Positions 32,811 to 41,483 are shown, counted from the stretch's first letter. The stretch is 45,190 bases of DNA from Deltaproteobacteria bacterium (GCA_021850095.1 JAJZRX010000019.1:1-45190); one strand, 5' to 3'. The notes: generated by a model not told the origin, from the letters alone. A program made the numbers and translations.

Positions 32811-34970
32811 TCAGATCTTGAAGCCGGCCATCTCCTTGTCGAGAAGGTCAATTTGACGTGAAAGTCCGGTAACGGCGGAATCCATGACCGTGGCGGCATG
32901 ACTGTTCGCAGCTGTTGAAGCCTGGATGTTGGAAACAGAGGTCGTAATCAGGGTACTGCTGTCAACCTGCGAGCGACAAGCCTCACGGATGTGATCGACC
33001 ATGGAAGTAATATCTTCCGTCGAACGGGCGATCAGGTTACTGGCCCGACTCTGCTCGCGGGTGGAAATGCGCACATGGATGGTCAGCTCCTTCATGCGCT
33101 CGACCGCCGAAGTGATCAGGTCGGTACCGTGCGAATGCTCTTTGGCCGATTTGGCGATATGGCCGACCATCTCCTCGACACTCTCCATGGCTTCCTTGAT
33201 GCAGTGACTGCCGCGGGCCTGCTCAACGGTGGCCCGGGCAATTTCACTGACCTGGATGCTGGAGCGTTTGACACCGACGACGATCTTTTCCAGTGCCGCA
33301 CCGGAACGCTGGGAAAGTTTTTCCCCCTCCAGGATGCTGCTTTCGGCCTGGTTGATGGCATCCACCGCGCGGCGGGTATCTTCTTGGACTCCCTTGATGA
33401 CGGCGGCAATTTCACGGGTGGAGCTGCTGGTGCGTTCGGCAAGTTCGCGGATTTCATCGGCAACCACCGCAAAACCCTTGCCATGCTCTCCGGCCTGGGC
33501 AGCAATGATTGCGGCATTGAGCGCCAGCAGATTGGTCTGTTCGGCCACTTCATCGATCACTGATAGGATCGCACCGATATCGTTGGCCCGCAACGACAGG
33601 TTTTCCACGACTTTGGCGGCGGTTTGCGAAGAAATGCGGATGGCCTGCATGCCGGCGATGGCTTCCTCGACCGCTTTCCGGCCGGTTTCGGCATCGATAC
33701 GGACTGATTCGGAGATAGCCGAGGTGTCCATCGCGTTCTTTTCGACCTGCTTGATGGTGGCGTCCATCTCGGCAATCGAGGAGGCGGTCGAGCTGGAGGC
33801 ATCCAGCAGGTTGACGATGCTGCTGCCGATCTCCTTGATCGAGTAGGCCATTTCAGTGACCGAGGAGCTGACTTCCTCAACCGCAGAGCCGAGTTTCTCA
33901 GCGCTCATGGCAACCTCCTCAATACTGGCGGCCATTTCAAGTGTTGACGATGCCGTTTCACCGGCTGATGACGCCAGCTGGTCAACACCTTCCGAGACTT
34001 CGCGAACCGAGTCCTTGATCTGCAGAACCGCCTGGGATGTTTCCTTGACCGAGCTTTCCTGCAGCTGCGCGGAGTGAACCACCTGTCGGGCGGCCTTTTC
34101 GATGTTGTTGTCGATGGAGGTCAGAACTTCAGAAGCCGAGTTTACCCGTTTGACCATGCTGTTGAGGCTCTCGGCCATGCTGTTCATGGCCATGGCCAGC
34201 TCGGCAATTTCGCCCCCCCCGTCGACCTTCAGGCGGGTATCCAGGCGGCCGTTGGCCACGGTGCGGGCAAAGTCGACACAGGCGTTGAGAGGGCCGGTGA
34301 TGGAGCGGGTAACCAGATAGGAAAACAGCGCGATCACACCGATGGTGATCAGCGTCACAAAACCGGCGATAATCAGTTTGTTGCGCACCATGGCCGAGAC
34401 GGACTCCTCCGTCGCGGTTACATCGCGGCGCAGGGTTTCAACCAGGGTCGCCACGGTGGAGCTGAATGCCCTGAAGCGTTCGGCCTGGATTCCGGACATC
34501 AGGTTGCTGGCTCCGTAGATATCTCCGTGACTCGCGGCCGGCAGGACGTCATCCAACAGTGTTTTTTTGTACTCAACCCAGATCGTGCTGGCTTTGTTGA
34601 TTGCGTCCTGTCTGGCCCCGGTTCCGGAAAGCTTGAGGCCGATTTCAAATTTCTTGTCGATCTCAATGGCGCGGTTTTTTATGGCGGCCGCAACCTGGTC
34701 GGCGGCGGCCTTGTCCGCTTCCAGCATAAAACGCTGCACATCGTAGCTGGTCTGGTACAGGTCTGATTTTAGCAGGGCGATGTTTTCGAGTGCGTCCTTG
34801 TCGTTGGATATGGTTTTATAGGCCTTGCCGCCGATTCGAATTTCGCTCATCAGGATCATACTGATGACCGTTACCAGCAGAATACCCAAAAAAGCCGATG
34901 CAGACAGAAAAACCATCTTGGTGCGGAGCTTGAAACCACTGCTGCTGGCGGAGGACATCTCTCTATTCAC
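32811..34970 (-). CDS. Methyl-accepting chemotaxis protein
   Basis: The 719-residue receptor has a transmembrane helix (about 19-40), a helical periplasmic sensor (about 45-205), a second transmembrane helix (about 211-232), a HAMP domain (to about 290) and a long coiled-coil signalling domain. The hairpin tip reads [20 protein letters not shown], where most receptors have NAAVEAARAG, so the tip is slightly diverged. The GTG at 34970 follows GAGAGGAG. The sensor is a four-helix type; its ligand is unknown. No other chemotaxis gene is near. Confidence 0.93.
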   Translation of the reverse strand: MNREMSSASSSGFKLRTKMVFLSASAFLGILLVTVISMILMSEIRIGGKAYKTISNDKDALENIALLKSDLYQTSYDVQRFMLEADKAAADQVAAAIKNRAIEIDKKFEIGLKLSGTGARQDAINKASTIWVEYKKTLLDDVLPAASHGDIYGASNLMSGIQAERFRAFSSTVATLVETLRRDVTATEESVSAMVRNKLIIAGFVTLITIGVIALFSYLVTRSITGPLNACVDFARTVANGRLDTRLKVDGGGEIAELAMAMNSMAESLNSMVKRVNSASEVLTSIDNNIEKAARQVVHSAQLQESSVKETSQAVLQIKDSVREVSEGVDQLASSAGETASSTLEMAASIEEVAMSAEKLGSAVEEVSSSVTEMAYSIKEIGSSIVNLLDASSSTASSIAEMDATIKQVEKNAMDTSAISESVRIDAETGRKAVEEAIAGMQAIRISSQTAAKVVENLSLRANDIGAILSVIDEVAEQTNLLALNAAIIAAQAGEHGKGFAVVADEIRELAERTSSSTREIAAVIKGVQEDTRRAVDAINQAESSILEGEKLSQRSGAALEKIVVGVKRSSIQVSEIARATVEQARGSHCIKEAMESVEEMVGHIAKSAKEHSHGTDLITSAVERMKELTIHVRISTREQSRASNLIARSTEDITSMVDHIREACRSQVDSSTLITTSVSNIQASTAANSHAATVMDSAVTGLSRQIDLLDKEMAGFKI

Positions 34971-35002
34971 AAAGCCACTCCTCTCAAGATACGTCAGTAT
35001 AC

Positions 35003-35033
35003 AAAAAAGCCGCCCGACTATATCAGAGCGGCT
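35003..35033 (-). terminator. Terminator after the LEA lipoprotein gene
   Basis: On the minus strand AGCCGC/GCGGCT around 14 bases is followed by six T. It ends the transglycosylase-LEA transcript. The loop holds the -10 box of a candidate receptor promoter. Confidence 0.65.
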
Positions 35034-35046
35034 GCTTTCATATCAA
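35017..35046 (-). promoter_or_regulatory. Candidate promoter of the chemotaxis receptor, inside a terminator
   Basis: On the minus strand TTGATA (35046-35041), an 18-base spacer and TATAGT (35022-35017) stand about 47 bases before the GTG. The -10 element is the loop of the preceding terminator. Confidence 0.45.
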
Positions 35047-35069
35047 GAAAAAACGCCCCGGAGAACGCT

Positions 35070-35579
35070 TTACGGCAGCTCCAGCAGGGGCTGTAAAAAG
35101 CGCTTCAGATAAGCGCCCGGACGGTACGATTCGGGGACTGAAATCTGATCCGCCTTTTTAACCGGCAGCATCATATCACCGGCCGGAGTTTCAATGTTCA
35201 GGCTCGCATCCATCTGGTAGGGGATCTTGTCAAGGTCGGGCTGCCGCTTGATGATCTCGATCAGATCCCCGTAAGAGACCCGCATCGGCAGCTGCATCCG
35301 GCTCTGCTTGCCGGCCGGAAAGACATGTTTGAGCGGACTGCCGCCACGCGAGAACGGCAGCGAAAGGATCTGCAGGTCAAAGGTGTAGCCCTGCAAGGCA
35401 AGATCGAACGGATTGGGGTTTTCAACCTCCAGAGAAAACTCCAGCTCGATACCGGAAGTGTCGATTCCGGTTATGCTGGTCGAGCTGACGCTGATGCGCG
35501 GTTCCTGAACGAGTGTTGCACAGCCGGCGCAGGTCAGCGCGATAACAATCAGCAGGCTGTAAAAACAGGCTTTGTTCAT
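35070..35579 (-). CDS. LEA-type (water-stress/hypersensitive domain) lipoprotein
   Basis: The 169-residue protein has a lipoprotein signal ending in CAGC20. A late-embryogenesis-abundant type 2 fold follows (ISVSSTSITGIDTSGIELEFSLEVENPNPFDLALQGYTFDL). The ENPNPF motif is typical of this fibronectin-like family. It should be an envelope lipoprotein with an unknown protective or structural role. It overlaps the transglycosylase gene by four bases (ATGA), so the two are coupled. Confidence 0.85.
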   Translation of the reverse strand: MNKACFYSLLIVIALTCAGCATLVQEPRISVSSTSITGIDTSGIELEFSLEVENPNPFDLALQGYTFDLQILSLPFSRGGSPLKHVFPAGKQSRMQLPMRVSYGDLIEIIKRQPDLDKIPYQMDASLNIETPAGDMMLPVKKADQISVPESYRPGAYLKRFLQPLLELP

Positions 35580-36208
35580 CGAATCCTCGTCAGCGTGTCA
35601 GCCAGGGCTAGTATTTCGTTATGGCGCTCGAATTCCGCCAGCATCTCCTTGCGGACGACCTGAATTTTCTTGATATAGGCGTTTGCCTGCGGCCCCTGTC
35701 CGCAATAGTACTTCTTGGCACGCTCCAGGTTGCCCCGCGCCATTTCAAGCTTGGTATACAATTCCCGCACAGCGGCCTCGGCACACTTTTCGTCGTCGGT
35801 CATGTCCTTGGGTGAAAAGCCATGGCTCCTGGCGCGGTACGGCATCAGCTGCCAGACCCCCAGGGCGCCCATGGAGGAGACCGCCCGTGAAGAGAGTCTG
35901 TGGCCGCCGGTCTCCACCAGCGCAATTTCCGCCAGATCAAAGGGCATGAAAATCGTATCGACGGTTTTATCGTAGCAGATTTCGGCCAGTCGGCGGGCAC
36001 GCTCAGGCGAGGTTCTGCGCGCAAAAGCCAGTTCAATGACCTTTTGCTGTTTTTTTCGCTGGATAAGGGAGATGCTTGCGGAGTCAAGCAGAGACGTTTC
36101 GGTGACCATCGTTGTTGTGGCCGGTTGGGTTTCCGTCTTTTTGAAGGGTGCATTTTCGCATGCCGTCAGTAACAGCAGGCATGACAAGTAGAAGATTTTT
36201 TTTCTCAT
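35576..36208 (-). CDS. Lytic transglycosylase-domain lipoprotein
   Basis: The 210-residue protein has a lipoprotein signal (residues 1-17, LLTAC17). The SLT-type domain has a catalytic glutamate in ALVETGG, then SSMGALGVWQLMPYRARSHG. It would cut glycan strands of peptidoglycan from the outer membrane. The ATG at 36208 is fixed by the signal peptide; the frame is open back to 36325 but that part does not look secreted. No ribosome site precedes the ATG. An upstream 31-codon frame ends on it (ATGA), and a structured leader and promoter lie above. Confidence 0.82.
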   Translation of the reverse strand: MRKKIFYLSCLLLLTACENAPFKKTETQPATTTMVTETSLLDSASISLIQRKKQQKVIELAFARRTSPERARRLAEICYDKTVDTIFMPFDLAEIALVETGGHRLSSRAVSSMGALGVWQLMPYRARSHGFSPKDMTDDEKCAEAAVRELYTKLEMARGNLERAKKYYCGQGPQANAYIKKIQVVRKEMLAEFERHNEILALADTLTRIR

Positions 36209-36300
36209 AATAATAGAGTTGGGAAGTTGTATCGGCTTTGCCGGAGCGGCGTCGTTGCCCGGGTACAGAGGGCGTATCTCCGGCGGGATGCTCCTTTCAT
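36205..36300 (-). CDS. Candidate upstream ORF (31 codons) overlapping the transglycosylase start
   Basis: ATG at 36300 has AAGGA ten bases upstream. The frame reads MKGASRRRYALCTRATTPL and on to TGA at 36205, whose first two bases are the last two of the transglycosylase ATG (ATGA). The peptide is arginine-rich. The main gene has no ribosome site of its own, so translation of this frame could drive it. It may also be chance. Confidence 0.35.
   Translation of the reverse strand: MKGASRRRYALCTRATTPLRQSRYNFPTLLL
36240..36284 (-). promoter_or_regulatory. Structured leader element upstream of the transglycosylase
   Basis: On the minus strand GCCGGAG (36284-36278) pairs with CTCCGGC (36246-36240), enclosing a GCCC/GGGC hairpin. 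It lies in a 160-base leader between the promoter and the ATG. It matches no riboswitch core that I know. Confidence 0.35.
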
Positions 36301-36315
36301 AGTGTATTTGTCCTT

Positions 36316-36356
36316 GAAACGTCAAAATCCCGGTTTTGCCGGGACTTTGATGTTTC
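36316..36356 (-). terminator. Hairpin downstream of cydB and inside the transglycosylase leader
   Basis: On the minus strand GAAAC...CAAAGTCCCGG pairs with CCGGGATTTTG...GTTTC around CAAAA (one G-T pair, two short mismatched gaps). It could terminate the cydAB message or act as an attenuator, since a promoter lies just above it. Confidence 0.5.
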
Positions 36357-36372
36357 TGCTCGAGACGGGGGC

Positions 36373-36401
36373 ACCATACTTCAGCACTTGGAACATGTCA
36401 A
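36373..36401 (-). promoter_or_regulatory. Candidate promoter of the transglycosylase-LEA unit
   Basis: On the minus strand consensus TTGACA (36401-36396), a 17-base spacer and TATGGT (36378-36373) give a start near 36366 and a leader of about 160 bases. Confidence 0.6.
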
Positions 36402-36445
36402 GCTTTTTGAGATTTACTCTTTAAATATCAGGCATTTGCGCTGAC

Positions 36446-37501
36446 TCAATAGGCTTCGTGGCTTTCCAGCACATCTTCGCTGCTGACCCTTCCGCGGAAT
36501 ATGCGGTAGACCCAGATTTTATAGCCGATGACGATCGGAACAAACACCATCGCGACACCGGCCATCAGCTTGAGGGTGTACAGGCTGGAGGATGAATTGT
36601 AGATTGTCAGACTGGAAAGCGGATCCAGGCTGGACGGAATCAGGTTCGGAAACAGGCCCGCCACGCCGGTGAAACAGACAAAGGTGATTGTCAGACAGGA
36701 AAACAGAAAAGCCATGTGCAGTCGTCCTTTGGCGGCAAAGATCTTGATCAGCAGCAGTGAAGCGACGGCAATCAGCGGCAGGACGATCAGCAGCGGAGTT
36801 GAAAGATAGTTGTCGTAGAGTCTGGTGGCCGGGTAGCTGTACCCGAGAAAAGCGACCGCCACGACCAGCAGCGGCAGCCAGAGCTTGTTGGCCATCGCGG
36901 CAGCCCGGTCAGCCAGGTCGCCGGTGGTCTTGATGGCGGCATACAGGGAGCCGTGGACCGCAAACAGCATGACGAACAGTACGCCGGTCAGAAGTCCGTA
37001 GGGGTTAAGCAGCGTCAAGAGCGAGCCGTCGTAGGCAAAATCGGCGTTTGCGAAATCGTTGCGCATCGGGATGCCCTTGAAGATGTTGCCGAAGGCCACA
37101 CCGAACAGCAGCGCCGGCAAAAAGCTGGAAACGGTGATGGCCCGATCCCAGCCCGATTTCCAGCCGGCGCCGTCCATCTTGCCTCTGAACTCAAACGACA
37201 CCCCTCTGACGATCAGGGCGAACAGCAACAGGAGCAGGGCCGTGTAGAGGTTGCTGAACATCAGGGCGTAGGTGGTCGGGAAGGCGGCGAAGGTCACTCC
37301 GCCGGCGGTGACCAGCCAGACTTCGTTGCCATCCCAGACCGGCCCGACCGAATTGATCAACACCCGCCGCTCGGTGTCGTCCTTGGCCAGGAAGCCGGAC
37401 ATGAAACCGGTGCCCAGAACAAAACCGTCCAGCATGAAATAGACGCCCCACAGCACGCCCCATACTATGAACCAGATGACCTGAAATGCATTGGGTTCCA
37501 T
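36446..37501 (-). CDS. cydB: Cytochrome bd ubiquinol oxidase subunit II
   Basis: The 351-residue membrane protein has about eight to nine hydrophobic segments and the family start WFIVWGVLWGVYFMLDGFVLGTG. WDGNEVWLVTAGGVTFAAFP is the conserved second segment. It partners CydA in the high-affinity terminal oxidase. GGGGAGGGGC precedes the ATG, which follows the cydA stop by three bases. No CydX-like small gene is seen after it. Confidence 0.96.
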   Translation of the reverse strand: MEPNAFQVIWFIVWGVLWGVYFMLDGFVLGTGFMSGFLAKDDTERRVLINSVGPVWDGNEVWLVTAGGVTFAAFPTTYALMFSNLYTALLLLLFALIVRGVSFEFRGKMDGAGWKSGWDRAITVSSFLPALLFGVAFGNIFKGIPMRNDFANADFAYDGSLLTLLNPYGLLTGVLFVMLFAVHGSLYAAIKTTGDLADRAAAMANKLWLPLLVVAVAFLGYSYPATRLYDNYLSTPLLIVLPLIAVASLLLIKIFAAKGRLHMAFLFSCLTITFVCFTGVAGLFPNLIPSSLDPLSSLTIYNSSSSLYTLKLMAGVAMVFVPIVIGYKIWVYRIFRGRVSSEDVLESHEAY

Positions 37502-37504
37502 GGT

Positions 37505-38851
37505 TTAGCCCCTCCCCTGGACGTTGATGATGCCGGAAAGATCGTTGTCCGGCCCTTTTCGGGCATATTTGCCCAGCAGATAGATGTCGATCACGCCCAG
37601 AGCCCCGTACAGGAGGGTGAAACCGGCCAGCGAAACGGCGACCTGTGCCGTGGATACGTTTTTGGAAACTCCGGCGGCGGTCTTCAGCACTCCATAGACA
37701 ATCCAGGGCTGGCGTCCCACTTCGGCCACGATCCAGCCCAGCTGGTTGGCGATATAGGGGAGCGGAATCGAGAACAGCAGCACGGTCAGGAAAAGCCGGT
37801 AATCCTCCAGATTCTGCTTAAACGACAGAAAGACCGCCAGCGCGCTGGCCAGGATGAAGTAGGTGCCCAGCCCGACCATGGCGCGGAAGCTCAAGAAGAC
37901 CGGCAGAACCGGCGGCCGTTCATCCCTGGGAAAATCCTTGAGCCCCTTGACTTCCGCCTGCGGATCGTGGAAGGCCAGCAGACTGACCAGATTGGGGACC
38001 AGCAGAAGCTCCACGGAATTACGCTCGTTTTTTTCATCCGGCAGCTGCAGCAGGTGCATACCGGCTCCCCTCTGGGTCTCCCAGACCGACTCCATTGCGG
38101 CAAACTTGGCCGGCTGGACCTTGGCTACATCAACCGCATGGGAATCGCCGATTCCGGCCACCAGAAGCGAGGAAACCAGGCCGAAAAGGGCGGCCTGCCG
38201 GAAGGAGCGTTTGAAGAAGGGAACTTCGTTCTTGCGCAGCAGGTGCCAGGCCGAGACCCCCATCACAAAAAAAGCCGCTACGGTGTAGGCGGAGGCAATC
38301 TGGTGACCAAACTTGAGCAATCCGTAGGGGTTGGTCAGCAGAGCCATGAAATCGACCATTTCGGCCCGGTTGTTGCGCAGCACATAGCCGACCGGATGCT
38401 GCATCCAGCCATTGGCCAGCAGTATCCAGAGGCCGGAAAGGTTTGTGGCGATCGCCACCAGCCAGATCGACAGCAGATGCACCTTTTTGGAAACCTTGTC
38501 CCAGCCGAAAATCCACAGCCCGATGAAAACCGATTCCAGAAAAAACGCCACCGTCGCCTCAATAGCCAGGGGCGCTCCGAAAATATCACCCACATAGCGG
38601 GAATACTCGGCCCAGTTCATGCCGAACTGGAACTCCATCGTGATCCCGGTCACCACACCCAGGGCAAAATTGATCAGGAACAGCTTGCCCCAGAATTTTG
38701 TCATCCGCAGCCAGGTTTCATCGCCGGTGGTGACATAGCGCGTTTCCATCCAGGCGATCATGATCGAGATCCCCAGGGTCAGCGGAACAAAAATAAAATG
38801 GAACATGCACGTTACGGCAAACTGAAGCCTGCTGAGCATCAACGCATCCAT
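37505..38851 (-). CDS. cydA: Cytochrome bd ubiquinol oxidase subunit I
   Basis: The 448-residue protein carries the heme-b ligand region (RLQFAVTCMFHFIFVPLTLG), NFALGVVTGITMEFQFGMNW and the quinol-binding Q loop. The length indicates the short Q-loop type and not the long form of E. coli. It reduces oxygen to water with quinol and serves micro-oxic respiration or oxygen removal in a mostly anaerobic lineage. The ATG at 38851 follows GGGAGGTAGT. The Rrf2 gene lies directly upstream. Confidence 0.96.
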   Translation of the reverse strand: MDALMLSRLQFAVTCMFHFIFVPLTLGISIMIAWMETRYVTTGDETWLRMTKFWGKLFLINFALGVVTGITMEFQFGMNWAEYSRYVGDIFGAPLAIEATVAFFLESVFIGLWIFGWDKVSKKVHLLSIWLVAIATNLSGLWILLANGWMQHPVGYVLRNNRAEMVDFMALLTNPYGLLKFGHQIASAYTVAAFFVMGVSAWHLLRKNEVPFFKRSFRQAALFGLVSSLLVAGIGDSHAVDVAKVQPAKFAAMESVWETQRGAGMHLLQLPDEKNERNSVELLLVPNLVSLLAFHDPQAEVKGLKDFPRDERPPVLPVFLSFRAMVGLGTYFILASALAVFLSFKQNLEDYRLFLTVLLFSIPLPYIANQLGWIVAEVGRQPWIVYGVLKTAAGVSKNVSTAQVAVSLAGFTLLYGALGVIDIYLLGKYARKGPDNDLSGIINVQGRG

Positions 38852-38922
38852 ACTACCTCCCATTACCACTCAAACATTATTTTTGCTGCGATATTTTAAA
38901 AACCGACAAACTATTATTTGAC

Positions 38923-38950
38923 AGTATAAACCAATACCCCTGGACTGCAA
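38923..38950 (-). promoter_or_regulatory. Candidate promoter of cydAB
   Basis: On the minus strand TTGCAG (38950-38945), a 16-base spacer and TATACT (38928-38923) give a leader of about 65 bases before cydA. It is a likely target for the Rrf2 regulator encoded upstream, although I see no definite operator. Confidence 0.55.
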
Positions 38951-39020
38951 GCAAGCGGATATTAAGGATTGATTTTGTCTGATTTCCGGGCAAATTTTTT
39001 TGGGGGTTACTCCGTAAAAA

Positions 39021-39425
39021 CTATCCTCCGGCCAGATCCTTGAGCGTCACCCCTTCGAGAACATCCCGAACCTGTTCCTGAACTCTTTTCCAGACCGGAT
39101 GAACCGTGCAGGAAACGTCGCGGGCGCATTCACCGGTACCGACAACGCAGCGGTTGGGAATGATCGGCCCTTCGACCGCTTCAACGACTTCCAGCAGGGT
39201 TATTTTTTCGGGAACACGCCCCAGCAGGAAGCCTCCGCCGGTTCCGCGATAGGATCTGACCAGACCGATTTTGCTGAACTGCTGAAAGATCTTGGCCAGA
39301 AAGGTGGGGGGTACATCAACCGCAGCCGCGATCTCGCTGAGCAGGCAGACCCGATCAACCGGCTGCGCCGCCAGATACACGATTCCACGGATTGCGTATT
39401 CCCCTTTGCGGGTGAGTTCCATCAT
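39021..39425 (-). CDS. Rrf2-family transcriptional regulator with Fe-S-type cysteines
   Basis: The 134-residue winged-helix protein starts MMELTRKGEYAIRGIVYLA, the Rrf2 hallmark. Its recognition helix region is VPPTFLAKIFQQFSKIGLVRSYRGTGGGF. Three cysteines C93-x6-C100-x5-C106 match the spacing of cluster ligands in IscR and NsrR-type members, so it probably senses Fe-S status, oxygen or nitric oxide. Its position upstream of cydAB suggests it controls the oxidase. AGGGG stands before the ATGATG, within an inverted repeat; the second ATG (39422) is equally possible. Confidence 0.88.
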   Translation of the reverse strand: MMELTRKGEYAIRGIVYLAAQPVDRVCLLSEIAAAVDVPPTFLAKIFQQFSKIGLVRSYRGTGGGFLLGRVPEKITLLEVVEAVEGPIIPNRCVVGTGECARDVSCTVHPVWKRVQEQVRDVLEGVTLKDLAGG

Positions 39426-39429
39426 TGAA

Positions 39430-39470
39430 AAAACCCCTAACAAGACATTTTTTATCCTTTTAGGGGTTTT
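39430..39470 (-). promoter_or_regulatory. Inverted repeat at the Rrf2 gene start: operator, attenuator or terminator
   Basis: Perfect 11-bp arms AAAACCCCTAA (39430-39440) and TTAGGGGTTTT (39460-39470) are 19 bases apart. On the minus strand one arm meets the -10 box and the other contains the AGGGG ribosome site followed by T residues. It could bind Rrf2 dimers, sequester the ribosome site or end the pfkA message. Confidence 0.5.
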
Positions 39471-39485
39471 GGGGCGGATTGTCAA
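39457..39485 (-). promoter_or_regulatory. Candidate promoter of the Rrf2 gene
   Basis: On the minus strand TTGACA (39485-39480), a 17-base spacer and TAAAAG (39462-39457) stand 31 bases before the ATG; the spacer and -10 overlap the inverted repeat. Confidence 0.5.
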
Positions 39486-39514
39486 CCAAAATTTGAAGAG
39501 TTTTTATGGGGCGG

Positions 39515-40606
39515 TCAGCGCCCGAGCATGATGCCCAGATCTTCGGCCGCCCTGACAATTTCCCCCTGAGGATCGACCAGCTTCAGGTCCCGGATGGCGT
39601 CCTCAATCGGCACCGACGTGATGCTGCGCCCCTTCAGGCAGGCCATGCGGCCGAATTCGCCGTCGGCGATCATTTGTACCGCCGTGGTGCCAAAGCGGCT
39701 TCCCAGGGCGCGATCAAACGTGGTCGGTGAACCGCCCCGCTGCAGATGCCCCAGAACCGTCACCCGCACATCCATGTCAAGGCATTGCTCGACCTTTTTT
39801 GCCACAAACTGGCCGATGCCTCCCAGGCGTTCAATAGCCTGTTTCTCGCCGGCCGGCTGTGCGACAACCCGATCGCCGCCGCTGGGGAAAGCGCCTTCGG
39901 CCGCCACAATGATGCTGAAGCGGCTGCCGCGCGCCGAGCGCTCCTTGATGGCGCTGCAGATCCGCTCGATATGGAAGGGTATTTCCGGAATCAGGATCAC
40001 GTCGGCTCCGCCGGCAATCCCGGATTCAAGCGCGATCCAGCCGGCATAGCGCCCCATGACTTCCAGCACCATGACCCGGTGATGGCTCTCGGCGGTTGTG
40101 TGCAGTTTGTCCAGTGCATCGGTGGCGGTTTCCAGAGCGGTGTTATAGCCGAAGGTGAAGTCGGTTTCGCGCAGATCGTTGTCGATGGTCTTGGGGACAC
40201 CCACCAGAGGCACCCCCTTTTGGGAAAGTCCCTGGGCGATCTTGAGCGAACCTTCGCCCCCCACGGCGATAAGGGCATCGATCCCCAGAGCACAGATATT
40301 GGCCAGAACCTGATTGGAACAATCTACCCGCACGATTTTGCCATCCTGCTCCAGCGGATACTCAAAAGGGTTGCCGCGGTTGGTGGTGCCGAGAATCGTG
40401 CCGCCGCGCGGCAGGATCCCGCGGACATGTTCCAGTGTCAGCGGGCGGCATTTGTCAGGATTCAACAGTCCGTCAAATCCGTCCTCGATGCCGATCACCT
40501 GCCAGCCGTGGCGGATGATGGCGCTCTTGACCACGCCGCGAATGACCGCATTCAGTCCGGGGCAATCGCCTCCGCCGGTCAGGATGCCGATTTTGGACAC
40601 TGCCAT
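39515..40606 (-). CDS. pfkA: 6-phosphofructokinase, class III with ATP-type glycine
   Basis: The 363-residue enzyme phosphorylates fructose 6-phosphate. It has GILTGGGDCPGLNA at the start, GGEGS at 116-120, VPKTIDNDL at 137-145, VEVMGRYAGWIALE-like (LEVMGRYAGWIALESG) and GHLQRGGSPTTFDR. At the two residues that separate donors, glycine at 119 is the ATP type and lysine at 139 is found in PPi and class III enzymes. ATP use is therefore likely but unproven. Length exceeds the 320 residues of E. coli PfkA. It follows tatC by 31 bases. Confidence 0.93.
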   Translation of the reverse strand: MAVSKIGILTGGGDCPGLNAVIRGVVKSAIIRHGWQVIGIEDGFDGLLNPDKCRPLTLEHVRGILPRGGTILGTTNRGNPFEYPLEQDGKIVRVDCSNQVLANICALGIDALIAVGGEGSLKIAQGLSQKGVPLVGVPKTIDNDLRETDFTFGYNTALETATDALDKLHTTAESHHRVMVLEVMGRYAGWIALESGIAGGADVILIPEIPFHIERICSAIKERSARGSRFSIIVAAEGAFPSGGDRVVAQPAGEKQAIERLGGIGQFVAKKVEQCLDMDVRVTVLGHLQRGGSPTTFDRALGSRFGTTAVQMIADGEFGRMACLKGRSITSVPIEDAIRDLKLVDPQGEIVRAAEDLGIMLGR

Positions 40607-40637
40607 GACAAACCCCCTGCAAAAAAAGATGGAAACG

Positions 40638-41483
40638 CTACGTTGCGGGCAGCTCTTCCTCTATTTTGACCTTTTTCTTACCGAAGATAAAGACAACCCA
40701 GATACTGATCTCATACATCAGGTAGAGCGGGACCATAATCACAAACATCGTAATCAGATCGGCATGGAAGGCGGCAACGATCGAGCTGGCCAGCAGGGCG
40801 TACTTGCGCTTGGGAGCCAGAAACTCGTAGGTGACCAATCCGAAGCGCGACAGCAGCAGGGCCAGCACCGGCAGTTCGAAAATCAGACCGAACACCAGGA
40901 TCAGCCGCAGGCAAAAATTGATGTAGGCGCTGATGTTGAACCAACTCTGCAACCCTTCCGCTTCGTAGGAAAGCGAAAAATTGATGATCACCGGCCAGAT
41001 GATGATCAGAAAGAACAGCGCGCCGACGCAGAACGTTACGGTGGAAGCGGTGACAAAGGGCATGACCATCCGGCGTTCACGGCGGGTCAGGCCGGGCGCG
41101 ATGAACAGCCAGAGCTGATAGAAAACGACCGGCAACGCCAGGATGAATCCGGCCAGCATGGAGATTTTGCACTGAATAAAAAACGGCTCCAGCGGAGCGC
41201 TGTAGTTGAGCGGCCGCAGCTTCTGGGGCGCATTGATCTCCTGCTCCAGTTTGTAACGGGCGTACATGGAAGGGGCCAGCTCCTTGACCTTCAGATACAC
41301 ATCCTTTTTAATATCGGTCAGATAAGTTTTGCCGGTCAGCGGCTTTTCGACAAACTTCATCAGGTCGTTGGAATAGTTCCAGGCCACCCCCATGCCGATC
41401 AGCACGGCAACAACGATAATGATCAAACGCTTGCGCAGCTCCACCAGATGTTCGATAAACGGTACAACCTTTTCTTCATTCAT
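40638..41483 (-). CDS. tatC: Twin-arginine translocase subunit TatC
   Basis: The 281-residue membrane protein has six predicted helices and the N-terminal FIEHLVELRKRLI signature. It recognises twin-arginine signal peptides at the inner membrane. Compared with E. coli TatC (258 residues) the first periplasmic loop is longer (about residues 45-95, TYLTDIKKDVYLKVKELAP...). AGGA lies seven bases before the ATG at 41483. tatA and tatB are not adjacent. Confidence 0.93.
   Translation of the reverse strand: MNEEKVVPFIEHLVELRKRLIIIVVAVLIGMGVAWNYSNDLMKFVEKPLTGKTYLTDIKKDVYLKVKELAPSMYARYKLEQEINAPQKLRPLNYSAPLEPFFIQCKISMLAGFILALPVVFYQLWLFIAPGLTRRERRMVMPFVTASTVTFCVGALFFLIIIWPVIINFSLSYEAEGLQSWFNISAYINFCLRLILVFGLIFELPVLALLLSRFGLVTYEFLAPKRKYALLASSIVAAFHADLITMFVIMVPLYLMYEISIWVVFIFGKKKVKIEEELPAT

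Noticed and set aside
36209-36366. Leader of the transglycosylase as a cyclic-di-GMP or cyclic-di-AMP riboswitch
   Set aside because: I could not find the conserved core sequences of either class; kept only as an unassigned structured leader.
36953-38899. 648-codon open frame on the plus strand antisense to cydA/cydB
   Set aside because: It is the reverse frame of two certain membrane-protein genes, has low-complexity Q/H/D/G-rich translation and no ribosome site; GC-rich codon use keeps it open.
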